From JBDSZL01 sp039925145 (GTDB lineage Bacteria; Acidobacteriota; Vicinamibacteria; Vicinamibacterales; SCN-69-37), in NCBI GenBank assembly GCA_039925145.1, contig JBDSZL010000018.1, positions 1 to 64,000 of the forward strand: a stretch of 64,000 bases of DNA, read 5' to 3'. Positions 28,080-37,672 of the stretch are shown here, piece by piece (the stretch's first letter is position 1; the number at the start of each line of letters is the position of its first letter). The position numbers were made by a program, and so were the translations under genes. The notes under the pieces are model-generated. The model searched no databases. It was not told the DNA's origin and worked only from the letters and a program-made list of their open reading frames with translations.

Positions 28080-28745
28080 TCACGAGACGGCTAAATAGAC
28101 GTAATTCGAGACCTCACCCGCCACGCTGCTGACCGCGAATCCATACAATCCCGGCGTGTTGAGGATGACGTCGAGCTGGACGGTGGTGGAGGTGGGCAAT
28201 GTGACCGCGGCCGGCGCCAGCGTAGACAGCGTCCCCAAGGAGTTCACCATGCTCACCGTCAATCCGGGACCCAGATTGGTGCCTTGCAGGGTCAGATGGG
28301 CGGCCTGGGAGCTATGCGGCACTCCGGCCGGCGAAATGGCCGTCAGCGTGGGCGTAGACGCCGTGATCGCACGCACGACGACGGGGAAGGGGGTGGAGGC
28401 TTCGGTGTTCGGGTTGCGCACGGTGAAGGTATAGGTGCCGGCAGTGGGGAACGGGACGGCCGCCGTAAAACCATTGCTGTCGAGCAACTGGATGGCCCCG
28501 CCGGAGATGGTCGTCGTGATGCGCGAGGGATTGACCACCTGTAGCGCCAATCCGGTGAGAAACCTGCTGCCGCTTACGGTCACCACCTGAGGAGCGGCGG
28601 TTGGCTGCAGCGCTGCCGGTGACACGCCGGTCACCTGCGGATTCGTCACCGGCGCGGTCGGTGAGGTGGTGTCGTGACAGGCCGCAGCGAGCGTGGCCAA
28701 CATCACGGCTAGCCGAAAGGGACGCGCCGATCTCTGATTCCGCAT
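28080..28745 (-). CDS. IPT/TIG-domain lipoprotein
   Basis: The 221-aa product has a lipobox (TLAAAC) and two IPT/TIG immunoglobulin-like repeats. The first covers PQVTGVSPAALQPTAAPQ to FTVRNPNTEAS; the second starts PTLTAISPAGVPHSS. These domains are binding or spacer modules on the cell surface. AGGAGAA precedes ATG 28745; an upstream in-frame ATG at 28805 lacks such a site. Confidence 0.85.
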   Translation of the reverse strand: MRNQRSARPFRLAVMLATLAAACHDTTSPTAPVTNPQVTGVSPAALQPTAAPQVVTVSGSRFLTGLALQVVNPSRITTTISGGAIQLLDSNGFTAAVPFPTAGTYTFTVRNPNTEASTPFPVVVRAITASTPTLTAISPAGVPHSSQAAHLTLQGTNLGPGLTVSMVNSLGTLSTLAPAAVTLPTSTTVQLDVILNTPGLYGFAVSSVAGEVSNYVYLAVS

Positions 28746-28928
28746 GCGTTCTCCTGGTCTGCAAATCCGGATTCGATACATGGCGAAAAGTGAAAGACCG
28801 CCCACGGGTCAAGCGCCGGTATTCTCGAAACATTGCGATTTTGGCCGGAAGTTATCGAGATAACGCCTAGGCCCTGCGTGGCCTGTGCCTTGCAACCTCA
28901 CTGCGGCAGTCGCCCCGGAAAGACCAGC

Positions 28929-30140
28929 ATGCCGCACGCCATCGATACATCTTCATTGTGGACGCCCGGTCGAGCGGCCGTGACCCACCCCCCGTTGACG
29001 TCCAATCTGAGGGTGGACGTGCTGGTCCTCGGAGGCGGCATCACGGGCATCACGGCGGCGTATCTCCTCAAGAAGTTGGGTAAGCGCGTCGCTCTCCTCG
29101 AGCGGGGCACCATCGCGCCAGATCATTCCGGCAATTCGACCGCTCACATGACCGCCATCATCGACACGCCGCTAAGCCGGCTGATCGAGCAACTGGGCCC
29201 ACAGGGGGCCCACGCAGTCTGGCAGGCGGGCTTTGCCTCCATCTCCCGACTCCGCGCGATTGTTCGCGACGAGCGCATCAACTGCCGCTTTGCGTGGATG
29301 CGGGGGTGCCTGCACGCCTCATCGAATGATGTCACGGGCCGCCGCGCGGCGGTTGTCCGCGAACTCAACGCCGCCGAGTCGCTCGGCCTGGAGGTGCGGT
29401 TCGTCGAAGACCGTCACGGCGTCTCGGGCCCCTGGCTCATCGTCGACAATCAAGCCCGCTTCGATCCGGTCGCGTATCTGGATGTACTGGCGTCACGAAT
29501 TGCGGGAGAGGGCAGCCACCTCTTCGAGTGCACCCAAGTCGACGCGTTCGAAGAAGGCGATCCGCTCGTTGCCCGTGCTGGGCCGTACCGCATTCTGACG
29601 GACTATGTAATTGTCGCCGAGCCGGGGCTCGCCGTAGTCGTGCCGGGCGATCCGAGCACGCGGCCGTTGCGCACGAACCTCGTCGAGTGCAGCAGCTATA
29701 CAGTCCGCGGCATCTCCCCGCCCGGTACCATCGATGAGGGGCTCTATCTGACACACCACGCCGGCTCGTGTGAGTATCTTCGAATCGATCGAAGCGCCGA
29801 TCACGACGACGTGATTTTCGGCGGGCAGAGACACGACGGCGCGGCCATGCTCGACGACCTCCCGCAGTTGGCTGTCCTCGACGAGCGCCTGCGAGCGCGC
29901 GTGCCTGGGGTCACAATCACCAGCCAGTCGGTCGCGCACGTGATACGAACGCGGGATGGCCTGCCGTACATCGGCGAGGTGTCTCCGCGGCGATTCATTG
30001 CCACCGGCTACGGCGGCAATGGCATGACCTTCGGCACACTGGGCGGAATGATGGCCGCCGACGCGGTGCTCGGCCGCGCGAACCCGTGGGCTGACCTCTT
30101 CGGCGTGGATCCGGAGCGCAGGTCGCGTCAACCCGCGTAG
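28929..30140 (+). CDS. FAD-dependent oxidoreductase (DAO family)
   Basis: The 403-aa product has an FAD-binding Rossmann start (VDVLVLGGGITGITAAYLL) with ALLERGTIA after it, a substrate domain, and a late FAD segment IATGYGGNGMTFGTLGG. It resembles the glycine-oxidase/DadA-like family. Such genes often encode a C-terminal Rieske domain; here it is absent and the protein ends just after the FAD motif. The substrate is unknown. The start at ATG 28929 gives the normal spacing to the FAD motif. Confidence 0.88.
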   Translation: MPHAIDTSSLWTPGRAAVTHPPLTSNLRVDVLVLGGGITGITAAYLLKKLGKRVALLERGTIAPDHSGNSTAHMTAIIDTPLSRLIEQLGPQGAHAVWQAGFASISRLRAIVRDERINCRFAWMRGCLHASSNDVTGRRAAVVRELNAAESLGLEVRFVEDRHGVSGPWLIVDNQARFDPVAYLDVLASRIAGEGSHLFECTQVDAFEEGDPLVARAGPYRILTDYVIVAEPGLAVVVPGDPSTRPLRTNLVECSSYTVRGISPPGTIDEGLYLTHHAGSCEYLRIDRSADHDDVIFGGQRHDGAAMLDDLPQLAVLDERLRARVPGVTITSQSVAHVIRTRDGLPYIGEVSPRRFIATGYGGNGMTFGTLGGMMAADAVLGRANPWADLFGVDPERRSRQPA

Positions 30141-30169
30141 AGCCGCGCAAGGCCCAACCGCCCCTTCAT

Positions 30170-32269
30170 TCACCGGCGCCCCCAGGGCAGCACGTAGCCC
30201 GCCGACAACGCGGTGGCGTGGTCTCGCAGGCCATAGGCGACGTCGAGCCTCACGGTTCCATTGCCGCCCGGGGTCCTGAGCCGCACGCCGGTCCCAATGT
30301 CGACATGCGTCCGAGCAGCACCTGGAGCGTCCAGCACCCGCTTCCAGGCCCTCGCCGTGTCAACGAAGCCGACCAGCGCCACGCCTCCGTAGGGAGTCGC
30401 CAGCACCGGGTGCTCGTATTCTGCTGTCGCAAAACTCAAGCGCCGTCCAAACGCCTCGCCGACCACGATGCCGTCGTCGAGCAGCGGGTGCGCGCGCAAC
30501 AGCGCACCGCGCCCCTTTCCGGTGCTTGCACCAGGCCAGGCGGCGAGTGGTGCATCGTGAGTCGCTGCAGCCGAGCCTACCAGCAGCGACAGGAGAGGCT
30601 TGTTGCCCTGTCGACCCAGGCGCGCGGTGATGACGATCCCGCCGTTGGCAAACGACGGGGCACCGCTCGTCCGTGTCCATCGACTGGCGCTGGCGATGAC
30701 CGCCACACGATCGCGCGACAGGCGGACGTTGGCGGTGCCGTCGACTGAGACGTAGCGACTGGCCGCCAGATGATCCAGTGAGACGCCGCCCTGCAGAAGC
30801 AGCCAACTGGTCATCCATTCGGACAACCCCGCACTGACTCGCCGTCGATCCTCGCGAACCGGGGCGTCTCCGAGGCTTCCGAACTGATACGTCTGCCGTT
30901 CCCAGAATGCCTCCATCCGCAGGATGCCGGGCAGCCGCCCTGGCGCGGGCACGTCCAGGCCCAGCAGAATGCGGGGCCGGTTACGCTGAAAACGAAAGGC
31001 CGGACTGAAGACCTCGCCTTCACCCGCCAGGCCCGAGATGTCGAGGTGAACTTCTTTCTGGAAGGCGGCGCGCAGCCCGACACCAGCCCAGCCAATCAGC
31101 CCGATGGGCAGCGCGCTTCTTTCGGCCACGGTCGCAGTGACCGATGCTTCGCCGTCGCTCTGCGGCTCGTATTTCACGCCGACCACCGCCGCGACGGGCA
31201 ACTCGGCCAGCCGGCGCTCGGCACGCGCAAACTTCTCCGATGTCAATAACGTGCGCGGCTGAAGGCCAAGCAGGTCGACCACTATGGGATACCGTGTACT
31301 GAGTGGACCTCCGACGGTCACGATGCCGACCCGCGGCAACCCGATCGCGTTCCACGCGTCCAGTGCCGCACGCGAGTTGCCGGTCACGAATCTCGCTGTT
31401 GCGAGCAACTCCCACCCGTACCGATCGGTCGGCGCGAGTCGAACCGCACGTTCCGCCAGCTGGCGCGACTCGTCGTAACGACGCTGCAGCAGGCGCACTC
31501 CGGCCAGCTCCCGCCAGGCTGACGCGTCGCGACTGCAGTCGGTGGTCGCCGAAACCAGGCCGCGCTCGGCTTCGTCGAGCCGTCCACTCTGCGCCGCGCT
31601 GACGCTCTGCTGAATGAGCGATGAACAGGGACTGGCGTCTTCCGGCGCCGTGGTGTCGGGCGCCGGGCCGCCTGGGGCTGACGGCGCCGCGGCAGTTCGA
31701 GGCGCCGACTCGTCCGGCGGCATCACGAGGAGCATCCAGCGATCGGCAGCCGCCCACCGGCGGTCGAACTCCTGCCAGGTCATCGATACCAGGGGCGACC
31801 GCGCGGGATCGTGGTACACGAGTTGTGCACCAGAGGCTCCGACGACCACCACATAGTGGTAAACGCCGGGGCGATCCTCAATCATCGCAATAACCGGCCG
31901 TCCGGCGGCCAGGTGCGCCTGCAACTGCTCCTGCGTCCCCGCCGTCGCCGCCGCGCGCCAGCCACGATCGAGCGCTGCCTGCGTGAGCCGGCTTGCGCGA
32001 ATGCCTTTTCTATCGGCATCGAGCAGCGAGGCAAAATCCTGCGCGAAGACGTCGCGAGCGCCCCAGTATCGCAGCACCATCGCCAGGGACGCGCCGCCAC
32101 ACAGTTGTTCGGTTTGAGTGAGATACGGCACCTGAAGCAGCGCCGGAGACGTGGACACCGCCGGAGGAACGGGGCGGCCGTTGGTGTCGACCTGCACCGC
32201 GTGCGCTGCCGGCGTCAGGAGAAGAATCCCCAACGCCAGCAGCGAGCGGAAACGAGAAGAAGGCGTCAC
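30170..32269 (-). CDS. PA2778-like C39 peptidase fused to TPR, POTRA-like and beta-barrel regions
   Basis: The 699-aa product has a signal peptide, then a C39-like papain-fold domain (about 45-190): EQLCGGASLAMVLRYWG with Cys57, HYVVVVGA with His138 and the Asp in YHDPARSP. TPR helices follow (about 215-310), then a POTRA-like stretch at 340-385 (TSEKFARAERRLAELP and SDGEASVTATVAERS) and a long beta-strand region to the end (GYVLPWGRR). Ordinary PA2778 proteins end after the TPRs. The gene lies 15 bases after the PA2779 homologue, its known partner. The start is GTG 32269. Confidence 0.85.
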   Translation of the reverse strand: MTPSSRFRSLLALGILLLTPAAHAVQVDTNGRPVPPAVSTSPALLQVPYLTQTEQLCGGASLAMVLRYWGARDVFAQDFASLLDADRKGIRASRLTQAALDRGWRAAATAGTQEQLQAHLAAGRPVIAMIEDRPGVYHYVVVVGASGAQLVYHDPARSPLVSMTWQEFDRRWAAADRWMLLVMPPDESAPRTAAAPSAPGGPAPDTTAPEDASPCSSLIQQSVSAAQSGRLDEAERGLVSATTDCSRDASAWRELAGVRLLQRRYDESRQLAERAVRLAPTDRYGWELLATARFVTGNSRAALDAWNAIGLPRVGIVTVGGPLSTRYPIVVDLLGLQPRTLLTSEKFARAERRLAELPVAAVVGVKYEPQSDGEASVTATVAERSALPIGLIGWAGVGLRAAFQKEVHLDISGLAGEGEVFSPAFRFQRNRPRILLGLDVPAPGRLPGILRMEAFWERQTYQFGSLGDAPVREDRRRVSAGLSEWMTSWLLLQGGVSLDHLAASRYVSVDGTANVRLSRDRVAVIASASRWTRTSGAPSFANGGIVITARLGRQGNKPLLSLLVGSAAATHDAPLAAWPGASTGKGRGALLRAHPLLDDGIVVGEAFGRRLSFATAEYEHPVLATPYGGVALVGFVDTARAWKRVLDAPGAARTHVDIGTGVRLRTPGGNGTVRLDVAYGLRDHATALSAGYVLPWGRR

Positions 32270-32284
32270 AGTTGACGCCCTACT

Positions 32285-32665
32285 TTACTTCGCAATCACG
32301 ATGATCAGGATCAACAGCAGCAGCAGAGTGGTCACCGAGATGACGACGACGTTGGCGCCGCCGACGCGGTCGGCGTCAATCGCGCGTGCGGGCTGTGCGA
32401 GCTGGTCGAGGTCCGCTCCACTCATCGTGGACACCGCGGTCTTGGCCTGTTGCACGTCGACGCCCATCGTCGCCGCCAGCTGCCGCACGTCCTGGCGGTC
32501 GAGCACCTTGGTGACGACGTCACGGTTGGCCTGATCGGCAGACGCCTTCTCGGCGACGGCTTGCTGCATGGCTGTTGTATTGGCCGCGTGCTGTTGGGCC
32601 CATGCCGGAGACGTGGAGAGAACCGCCATCAATGTTAGCCACACCATCGTTGAACGAATACGCAT
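32285..32665 (-). CDS. PA2779-family small membrane protein
   Basis: The 126-aa product has a signal peptide (VWLTLMAVLSTSPAWAQ), a helical region with VVTKVLDRQDVRQLAATMGV and AVSTMSGADLDQLA, and a C-terminal membrane segment VVVISVTTLLLLLILIIV. This is the PA2779 layout. It is found next to PA2778 cysteine peptidases, as here, and may be their substrate or partner. GAGG lies 5 bases before ATG 32665. Confidence 0.88.
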   Translation of the reverse strand: MRIRSTMVWLTLMAVLSTSPAWAQQHAANTTAMQQAVAEKASADQANRDVVTKVLDRQDVRQLAATMGVDVQQAKTAVSTMSGADLDQLAQPARAIDADRVGGANVVVISVTTLLLLLILIIVIAK

Positions 32666-32879
32666 ATGCACCTCGATCGATTCACAGAAGTTCGTTGACT
32701 CGGAGAAATTTCAATTGGGCTGGCTGCAAGAAGGGTGCCCATCAATCACCCCCGGTCTGCTCGTCCGCAGAACTGCCCCACTGCGCCACCCTTCATGCAG
32801 CCGTCGCCCAGACTCAGCGTCGCAGTGTGCAGAGTGTTGCCGAAGAATAGTAGCACCGGGTTCAGTTTCGCGCTGGCCA

Positions 32880-33689
32880 TTAACCGCTTGGAGCGGCTGG
32901 GATCCAGAGCGTACGCGCCGTCAATGTCTGCCGCGCGAAGCCCGCATCACGATCGAAGTCGCGCAGCAACGGCGGGAGGGGTATGTCGAACTTCCAGTCG
33001 CTCGAAACCGCGCCGAACGGTTGCAATGCCTCGCGCCAACCTGTCCACCAGGGGGTGACCTGGCGGGCAATCGGTTCAACGACAAGTAGCGCGGTGCCGC
33101 GCGCAGCGAGCGTGCCCACGATCTGCAGCAGGCGCTCTCGCGCGGGCTGGGCCAGCTCGTTGACACTCCAGCCCAGCACCACGGCTGTCGACCCGCCGCG
33201 CGTCGCGGCAAGCTCGGCGGCGGCGTCGACCATGTCGCCTCGTTTCGTCCGTCCGTGGAGCCCAAGCGTTCGCCAGTTCCAGGCGGCTTCGCGTAGCAGC
33301 CACTCGTTTCGATCGACGCCGATCAACCGCGTGCCTGCGCCCGTGGCCAGCGCCCAGCCGGCACACGCCACGCCCGTGCCGCAGCCAAGATCGGTAACCG
33401 TGCCCGCCGTCAGCGCGCGAGGGCCGAGCGTACGCGCGATCTCGGACACCGTGAGGAGATGGAGCGGCGCGTAGAAGGCGGCAAATGCCGCGCGCTTGCC
33501 AGCGGAGTCCAACGGACTTCGGTTGGACAGTTCGGCGCGCCGTTCTACATAGCGGGCCGACAGCGCGCGCACGCTCTTCAATAATTCGGCTCGGGTGAGC
33601 TCGGTGGTGTGCCGCTGAATCAGTGCGTCAATCCATCTATCGACGCGCGTCGCCGTTGCCAACGGCGCATCTCGGTCTCCAGAAGTCAC
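32880..33689 (-). CDS. Class I SAM-dependent methyltransferase
   Basis: The 269-aa product has motif I (GTVTDLGCGTGVACAGWAL), motif II (RLIGVDRNEWLL) and VVLGWSVNELAQPAR as the motif IV region. The N-terminal part is helical and Arg-rich. The methyl acceptor is unknown; a resemblance to ribosomal small-subunit Rsm22-type enzymes is possible but not shown. It starts at ATG 33689. Confidence 0.8.
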   Translation of the reverse strand: MTSGDRDAPLATATRVDRWIDALIQRHTTELTRAELLKSVRALSARYVERRAELSNRSPLDSAGKRAAFAAFYAPLHLLTVSEIARTLGPRALTAGTVTDLGCGTGVACAGWALATGAGTRLIGVDRNEWLLREAAWNWRTLGLHGRTKRGDMVDAAAELAATRGGSTAVVLGWSVNELAQPARERLLQIVGTLAARGTALLVVEPIARQVTPWWTGWREALQPFGAVSSDWKFDIPLPPLLRDFDRDAGFARQTLTARTLWIPAAPSG

Positions 33690-33719
33690 ACGAGACCGGC
33701 CGAGAGGACATTCATGCGA

Positions 33720-33926
33720 TTACCAGCCGCAGCAGTCGGTCTTGTATCCGCACGCGGGGCAGCGCCACACCGCGTGCATGCGAAACATCTCGGCCCGGCA
33801 GCGATCGCAGAGAAACGCGTCGGCACTCTGTGCAGGGTGGACCGTACGGACCGGTGCCGGCGCAGAGATGGGCTGCGGGTGTGACGGACCGGTCTTCGAG
33901 GGGCCTTGGCGGGGGATGTCGGCCAT
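33720..33926 (-). CDS. Small zinc-ribbon protein
   Basis: The 68-aa product (MADIPRQGPSKTGPSHPQ at the start) has a disordered Pro-rich leader and a C-terminal zinc ribbon. The Cys pairs are FLCDRCRAEMF and RCPACGYKTDCCGW. The gene is hidden at the end of a much longer minus-strand frame that is otherwise a shadow of the BrkB gene. The ATG at 33926 and the compact Cys pattern support this short reading. It is divergent from the BrkB gene. Confidence 0.7.
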   Translation of the reverse strand: MADIPRQGPSKTGPSHPQPISAPAPVRTVHPAQSADAFLCDRCRAEMFRMHAVWRCPACGYKTDCCGW

Positions 33927-34001
33927 GCGCCGATTATACGGGTGTCGCTCCGCTACAATGGGATCAAGTGGCGGGTCCAAGCCGTGAGGGAGCCTCTCTT
34001 G

Positions 34002-34940
34002 GTGACTGAACGCCTTGTGCAGGCGGCGCCTGTCGCGCTTCGCAAGCGGCCGTTTCAGGTGCGTGCCTGGCGTGCGGTCAATCTCGCGCGCCGTGCCGCA
34101 GGCCGCGGTGTCGTGGAGTTCTACAACAGCGACAACCTGACCTTTGCCGCCTCGATCGCGTACTACGCGCTGCTCTCCCTGTTTCCCTTCCTGCTCCTGG
34201 TGTTGACGATGCTGAGCCGGGTAAAACTCGGCCAGAATGGCGACAGCGGCGCGCGGCTGCTCGCGATGGTGGCGACGGCTGTCCCCAGGCGGTTTGAGTT
34301 CCTGTTCTCGCAACTGCAGGAGCTCACCTCCGCGCCATTGAAGCTGAGCCTGGCCGGGACTGTCGTGACGCTGTGGGCCTCGATGGGTGTCTTCGGCGCG
34401 ATCACTTCGGCGGTCAACCATGCGTGGGGCGTAGAGCGGTCGTACAGCTTCCTCAAACACAAGCTGATCGCCTTCATCATGATGCTGGCGGCCGGCGTGC
34501 TCGCGGTGACCGCGTTGACACTGGTCAGCGTGACGCAGGTGGTCGAAGCCCACTGGTTTGCCGGCATTCTGATGCGGTATCCCGAGCTCGCCGAGTTCTC
34601 GGGGTTTCTCTACAAGAACGCCGCCACCCTGATGTTCGTGCTCGTCGTCGGACTGATCTATTACTTCGTGCCCAACGCGCAGGTGCGGCTGCGCGACGTG
34701 TGGTTCGGCGCGGTGCTCGCCGGCGTGCTGTGGCGCCTGGCCTTCGATGGATTCGCCTGGTACGTGCGCGACCTCTCGCGCTTCAGCGTTCACGGCTCGG
34801 TCGCCGCCGTGGTCGTGTTTCTCATCTGGATCTATCTGTCGGCGGTCATCATCTTGTACGGCGTCGAGGTCACGGCGGCTTACGCCCGTCTTCGGAAGCA
34901 TCTGCCTCAGCAGGTACCTGCCGCGCCCGCGCGAGAGTGA
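34002..34940 (+). CDS. YihY/BrkB-family membrane protein
   Basis: The product of about 312 aa has six hydrophobic segments and the YihY/BrkB blocks NLTFAASIAYYALLSLFPF, LWASMGVFGAITSAVNHAW and the late WIYLSAVIILYGVEVTAAYA. The family is widespread in inner membranes; a role as ribonuclease BN was withdrawn, and the true role is unknown. GTG 34002 after GAGGGAG is chosen; the frame is open to 33906. Confidence 0.88.
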   Translation: MTERLVQAAPVALRKRPFQVRAWRAVNLARRAAGRGVVEFYNSDNLTFAASIAYYALLSLFPFLLLVLTMLSRVKLGQNGDSGARLLAMVATAVPRRFEFLFSQLQELTSAPLKLSLAGTVVTLWASMGVFGAITSAVNHAWGVERSYSFLKHKLIAFIMMLAAGVLAVTALTLVSVTQVVEAHWFAGILMRYPELAEFSGFLYKNAATLMFVLVVGLIYYFVPNAQVRLRDVWFGAVLAGVLWRLAFDGFAWYVRDLSRFSVHGSVAAVVVFLIWIYLSAVIILYGVEVTAAYARLRKHLPQQVPAAPARE

Positions 34941-35026
34941 AGACCCCACGACGCCTGACGCGCCGGCAAACGCACGACCTGCACACTACAGATCACCAGT
35001 CGGACCCGCTCTCCATATACTCGGGT

Positions 35027-37237
35027 ATGCCTAATCGCCTCGCGCGCGAGCGCAGCCCCTACCTGCTCCAGCATGCCGAGAACCCGGTCGACTGGTATCC
35101 GTGGGGCAGTGAGGCGTTCGAGCGCGCCCGCCTGGACGACAAACCGATCTTCCTCTCTATCGGGTACTCGACGTGCCACTGGTGCCACGTCATGGCGCAC
35201 GAGTCATTCGAGGACCCGGCCGTCGCTCTGGTGCTCAACCGTGACTTCGTGAGCATCAAACTGGATCGCGAAGAGCGGCCTGACGTGGACAGGGTCTACA
35301 TGATGTTCATCCAGGCCACCACGGGGTCAGGCGGATGGCCGATGAGCGTCTGGCTCACGCCCGACCTCAAGCCATTCTTCGGTGGCACGTATTTTCCCCC
35401 GACGTCCCGGTGGGGACGGCCCGGTTTCGTCGAAATTCTTGACCAACTGTCGAGCGCCTGGCGGACCGAGCGCGGCGACGTCGCTCGTACGGCAGACGAC
35501 ATCGTCGATCGCCTTCGCGAGGCGACTGGAGCCGCTGCCGGCGCGGCCGAAACCGGGAGTGGATCGGTGGCGGGGCGCGATGCGATCGAGGTTGGCGTGG
35601 CCTCTTTCGCGCAGACGTTCGATGCCCGCCACGGTGGGTTTGGCGGGGCGCCAAAGTTTCCGCGTCCAGCCGAGCTGTTGTTTCTGCTCGAGGCTTACGC
35701 GCTGACTGACGACTGGAAGGCGCGCTCCATGGCACTCGAGACGCTGCGTCACATGTCGCTTGGCGGAATGCGCGATCACCTCGGCGGCGGCTTTCATCGT
35801 TACTCGGTCGACGCTGAGTGGCGTGTGCCGCACTTCGAGAAGATGCTGTACGACCAGGCCCAGCTCGTGCTCGCCTACCTCGATGCCGCGCAACTCAGCG
35901 GCGACAGCGACTATGCCTGGGTTGCCGAAGACACGCTCGCGTACGTCCGGCGCGATCTCACCGGGCCAGACGGTGCCTTCTACTCGGCAGAAGACGCCGA
36001 CTCGGCGGTTCCGTCAGAGACTGCGCCAACCGCCGCGTCCGGACAGGACGCATCAGTGCCGGCCAGTCATGCGCACGCCGAGAAGAAGGAGGGTGCCTTC
36101 TACATCTGGACGCTTGGCGAAATTACCAAGCTGCTGGGCGACGACGCGCCTGTGGTGACACGGCGTTTCGGCGTGGAGTTGCAGGGCAACGCCCTCGCGG
36201 ATCCGCAGGGTGAATTCAGGGGGCAGAACATTCTCTACGTGGCGCAGACCATCGACGACGTGGCGGCCCGGAGCGGGCGAGCGGTCGGCGAGGTCACGAG
36301 CGCGCTCGATCGTGCGCAGCAACGACTACTCGAGGCGCGATCCGCGCGCCCTCGACCTCACCTCGATGACAAGGTCATCACGGCGTGGAATGGTCTCATG
36401 ATCGCGGCGTTCGCAAGGGCCGCACGCGTGCTCGTCAACAGTCCGCGTCGCGACGAATGGCGCGATGCGGCCGCGCGAGCGGCGACGCGAGTGCGGACTG
36501 TGCTCTGGGATGCCAGCAGCCGAACGCTGCTGCGACGCTATAGCGACGGCGAAGCCGCCATCGAAGGCTTCTGCGAGGATTACGCCTACCTGACGTGGGG
36601 CGTCATCGAGCTGTTCCAGGCCACGGGACGCGCCGTGTGGCTGGATTGGGCGATCGAGCTGGCAAACGAGCAAACGCGGCGCTTCTACGACGACGCGGAC
36701 GGCGGCTGGTTCAGCACCACCGGCGCTGACTCCTCGGTCCTGCTCCGTGTCAAGGAAGACTACGACGGCGCGGAGCCGGCCGCCGCGTCAGTCACGGTGC
36801 GCAATCTGCTCGTACTCGGACGCCTCACTGGCGAACCGTCGTTCGAGCAGCGCGCCGGCAGGACGCTCGAGCGCTATGGGCCGCAACTCGGACGGGCCGT
36901 ACGGGTGATGCCGCTGATGGTGGCGAATCTCGTGCTCTGGCATGGAGGCGGCACACAGATCGTGATCGTCGGGACAAGCGGTGCCTCCGACGTGCGTGCC
37001 CTCGAGGCTGTCGTCGCCCGCCACTATCTGCCATGGGCCGTCACGGTGCCGCTCGGCGATGACGCGGGCGACGCCCTGGCCACGCGGCTTCCGTGGATGG
37101 GGGCGATGGTCCGACGTAACGCTGGCGCGACCGCATTTGTCTGCGACAACTTCACGTGTCGAGAGCCCGTTACGACTCCCGAAGCGCTCGACGAACAGCT
37201 CGACGCAATCGCGCGTGGGAAGAAGATTCGGGTCTGA
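35027..37237 (+). CDS. YyaL/SSP411-like thioredoxin-domain protein
   Basis: The 736-aa product begins with a thioredoxin-like DUF255 domain (PNRLARERSPYLLQHAENPV, then STCHWCHVMAHESFEDP), where CHWC is the redox-type motif. It continues with KLDREERPDVDRVYM and GGTYFPP, then an (alpha/alpha)6 barrel like N-acylglucosamine epimerases (GGGFHRYSVDAEWRVPHFEK, DDKVITAWNGLMIAAFA). Family members are about 600-750 aa and cytoplasmic. Function is not settled. ATG 35027 matches the family start; the frame is open to 34373. Confidence 0.92.
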   Translation: MPNRLARERSPYLLQHAENPVDWYPWGSEAFERARLDDKPIFLSIGYSTCHWCHVMAHESFEDPAVALVLNRDFVSIKLDREERPDVDRVYMMFIQATTGSGGWPMSVWLTPDLKPFFGGTYFPPTSRWGRPGFVEILDQLSSAWRTERGDVARTADDIVDRLREATGAAAGAAETGSGSVAGRDAIEVGVASFAQTFDARHGGFGGAPKFPRPAELLFLLEAYALTDDWKARSMALETLRHMSLGGMRDHLGGGFHRYSVDAEWRVPHFEKMLYDQAQLVLAYLDAAQLSGDSDYAWVAEDTLAYVRRDLTGPDGAFYSAEDADSAVPSETAPTAASGQDASVPASHAHAEKKEGAFYIWTLGEITKLLGDDAPVVTRRFGVELQGNALADPQGEFRGQNILYVAQTIDDVAARSGRAVGEVTSALDRAQQRLLEARSARPRPHLDDKVITAWNGLMIAAFARAARVLVNSPRRDEWRDAAARAATRVRTVLWDASSRTLLRRYSDGEAAIEGFCEDYAYLTWGVIELFQATGRAVWLDWAIELANEQTRRFYDDADGGWFSTTGADSSVLLRVKEDYDGAEPAAASVTVRNLLVLGRLTGEPSFEQRAGRTLERYGPQLGRAVRVMPLMVANLVLWHGGGTQIVIVGTSGASDVRALEAVVARHYLPWAVTVPLGDDAGDALATRLPWMGAMVRRNAGATAFVCDNFTCREPVTTPEALDEQLDAIARGKKIRV

Positions 37238-37264
37238 CCGGCCGTCGTCGTATACTCATCGCGC

Positions 37265-37627
37265 ATGACGTTTCCGGTTGAAATAGTGCTGAAGGGTCGC
37301 GACTTCGCCGTGACTGAGTCGATTGAGATTCCCCACGGCGAGCCCGCGTCGTGGGACGACAGCGCGGTTCACGACCTGCTCGTGGAAGTGCTCGGAGCCA
37401 TGGCGCGACAGCAGGATCCTGCAGCGGCGAGCGGACGCGTCGTCGTGCTCCAGGGATTCAGCTGGATTGTCGAGCCGTTGAAGGATCAGGTGGTGATTGC
37501 CATCGAAATTCCGATGGGAGCCGCCGTCGCCGGCCCGTTCGCGATCGGCCAGGCCGAACTGGACTCGATGATCGCGCGCGTTCTTCGCGCAGAACGCCAG
37601 ACGCTCGCGCCGAGCACCATCCACTAA
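37265..37627 (+). CDS. Hypothetical 120-aa protein
   Basis: The product starts MTFPVEIVLKGRDFAVTESI, has no signal peptide or Cys cluster, and has alternating strand and helix patterns (GRVVVLQGFSWIVEP, VVIAIEIPMG). I do not recognise a domain. It begins 27 bases after the YyaL stop codon and may be co-transcribed. The first 54-bp hairpin repeat lies 45 bases past its stop codon. Confidence 0.65.
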   Translation: MTFPVEIVLKGRDFAVTESIEIPHGEPASWDDSAVHDLLVEVLGAMARQQDPAAASGRVVVLQGFSWIVEPLKDQVVIAIEIPMGAAVAGPFAIGQAELDSMIARVLRAERQTLAPSTIH

Positions 37628-37672
37628 CAGCTACAGATCGAGCGCCACGACTTCGTGGAGTTCGAGGTGTAC

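Noticed and set aside
28833..28928. Upstream start for the DAO oxidase
   Set aside because: The added 32 residues are unlike the family start; ATG 28929 gives the normal distance to the FAD motif.
33927..34949. N-terminal two thirds of the 409-aa minus frame
   Set aside because: His/Arg/Gln-rich shadow of BrkB; only the last 68 codons look real.
34373..35026. 218-codon upstream extension of the YyaL frame
   Set aside because: It overlaps the BrkB gene in another frame and is Arg-rich; the family start is at 35027.
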